DNA of 64,000 bases, taken from Azadirachta indica (lineage: Eukaryota > Streptophyta > Magnoliopsida > Sapindales > Meliaceae). A model generated the notes under the pieces. It was not told the DNA's origin, did not search any database, and saw only the letters and a list, made by a program, of their open reading frames with translations. The position numbers and the translations under genes are program-made. Shown here piece after piece: positions 63,094-64,000 of the stretch. Numbering within the stretch: position 1 is the stretch's first letter; every line of letters starts with the position of its first letter. The stretch lies in the NCBI GenBank assembly GCA_022749755.1, contig CM040441.1:19717475-19781474 (forward strand), written 5' to 3'.

Positions 63094-64000
63094 CACAATA
63101 ATAAAAAAAAAATAACAACCCAACAACAATCAAAGTAACAAAATATATCATTTTCTAGTGTTTCTTGTAAGTTGATGAAAAATACTAAATCCAAGAGCTC
63201 AACAATGGTGGAGCTCCTTCATCATCATCCATTACTTTTGCTTCAATAAATATCTCATTTTTTAGAACTTCACCTAAAAAAGAAATCAAAAAAAAAATTA
63301 AATACAAGTTTTATATTTTATTTGAAATAAATTATTGAAATAATTTTATACCTTGAATAGGAGCCTATATCTAATCCTGAGTTCGCACTAAGGTTTCTAA
63401 TGTATTTGGATGAAGTTGGCTACGTTATGGACTTAAACGTTTATCTCCAACACTAAAAGTAGAATTTGAGGCAAAAGTAGATATCGAAATAGCTAAACTA
63501 TCTTTATTTATCTTAGCCAAAATAAAATGCTTAACCTTGTGTACTTAAAAAATCTAAACATATTAATATTGACACTATAAATAGAATAACATTCACAATC
63601 TATATAAATCATGATACATAAGTAAAATAAAATAAATAATAATATATAGTTGTAGTAAGTACCTTCCATCATGCCAAAATATCAAAATTCGAAGTCTTTT
63701 TAACTGGACCTTCATCCAAGTAACTATCTAATTTAAACTTGGATTTTATATAAAGATGACTACGTTAGGTTATATACGCATCAAATTCATTCGAATCTCA
63801 ATAGCTTTCCAATGATTGTGAAGATGTGCCCTCAACTGATGAATTAAATACTTTTTGTTCTGCTGCAATCTTCAACTTATGAAACTTGACTAAGTCATTA
63901 TAAAGATTATACACCTTTAGAAAATAAAAATCAACCAACATCATGTTAAACCTAGGGTCAAGAACAATTGCTACAACCATCAACTCATGAATATCACTAA
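63094..64000 (-). pseudogene. hAT transposase C-terminus
   Basis: The minus strand, from the window edge leftward, reads MMVVAIVLDPRFNMMLVDFY (63924-63983, the LDPR motif of plant hAT transposases), later LDEGPVKKTSNFDILA and a stop where W is usual (about 63665-63720), and then the dimerisation domain: KINKDSLAISISTFASNSTF, SVGDKRLSP, stop, RSQLHPNTLETLVRTQD (63370-63530). Between these blocks a stretch with a GT start (GAAGGTACTT) and AG end behaves like an intron. An acidic tail (KVMDDDEGAPPLLSSW) at about 63185-63250 could be the last exon. In-frame stops suggest it is dead; the gene runs off the window. Confidence 0.8.

Noticed and set aside
1..64000. CRISPR arrays, bacterial operons, rRNA or tRNA genes
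   Set aside because: None was seen. The sequence is eukaryotic nuclear DNA, and the tRNA-like words (TGGTATCA...) are retrotransposon primer-binding sites.

Overview
The window is plant nuclear DNA, most likely from a eudicot: AT-rich, intron-containing genes, and decayed copies of plant LTR-retrotransposon and DNA-transposon families. I cannot name the species. Only two host genes are clearly present, both on the minus strand and both apparently intact. One is a cytosolic-type methionyl-tRNA synthetase with a C-terminal tRNA-binding domain (2349-9856; 17 coding exons, 804 aa). The other is a METTL13-like protein with two methyltransferase domains, a predicted eEF1A methyltransferase (36616-46617; 16 coding exons, 748 aa). 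Every exon junction I placed has GT/AG ends and keeps the frame, and the products align end to end with the plant families as I know them. Both genes act on translation (charging tRNA-Met; modifying elongation factor 1A), but they are about 27 kb apart and nothing shows that they are co-regulated.

The 27 kb between the genes (about 10-36.5 kb) is transposon-on-transposon. In order it holds: AT-rich intergenic DNA; a decayed Ty1/copia element with a possible 5' LTR at 13.9 kb and gag to protease at 16.1-17.7 kb; an internally deleted Tat-like Ty3/gypsy element on the minus strand (18717-22751) with both LTRs, an integrase remnant, an antisense extra ORF and a 38-bp tandem array; and an old minus-strand Ty3/gypsy element whose integrase region is split by a younger plus-strand Ty3/gypsy element. 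The young element (24057-31179) has 850-bp LTRs about 1.5% diverged, a perfect 5-bp TGAGC target duplication, a PBS and a PPT. Its gag-pol frame carries six stops and one frameshift.

Beyond the METTL13-like gene (46.7-64 kb) the DNA is dominated by class II elements: a CACTA-type non-autonomous element (47303-49034) abutting a 288-bp tandem repeat, a second CACTA-like end near 52.5 kb, a G/C-run element at 54.0-54.6 kb, and a hAT element (about 55.2 kb to the window end). The hAT is interrupted by a Mutator-like element of about 7.4 kb (55689-63093), which carries a decayed MuDR-type transposase (plus strand) and a decayed Ulp1-like cysteine protease with a DUF1985-like segment (minus strand), the gene set of Kaonashi/KI-MULEs.

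I found no wholly new system. The points most worth checking are the possible alternative last exon inside the METTL13-like gene, the Tat element's antisense ORF plus 38-bp array, the Ulp1-carrying MULE, the overlap of pol with the 3' LTR in the young element, and the pattern that all its stop codons can be explained by C-to-T or G-to-A changes.
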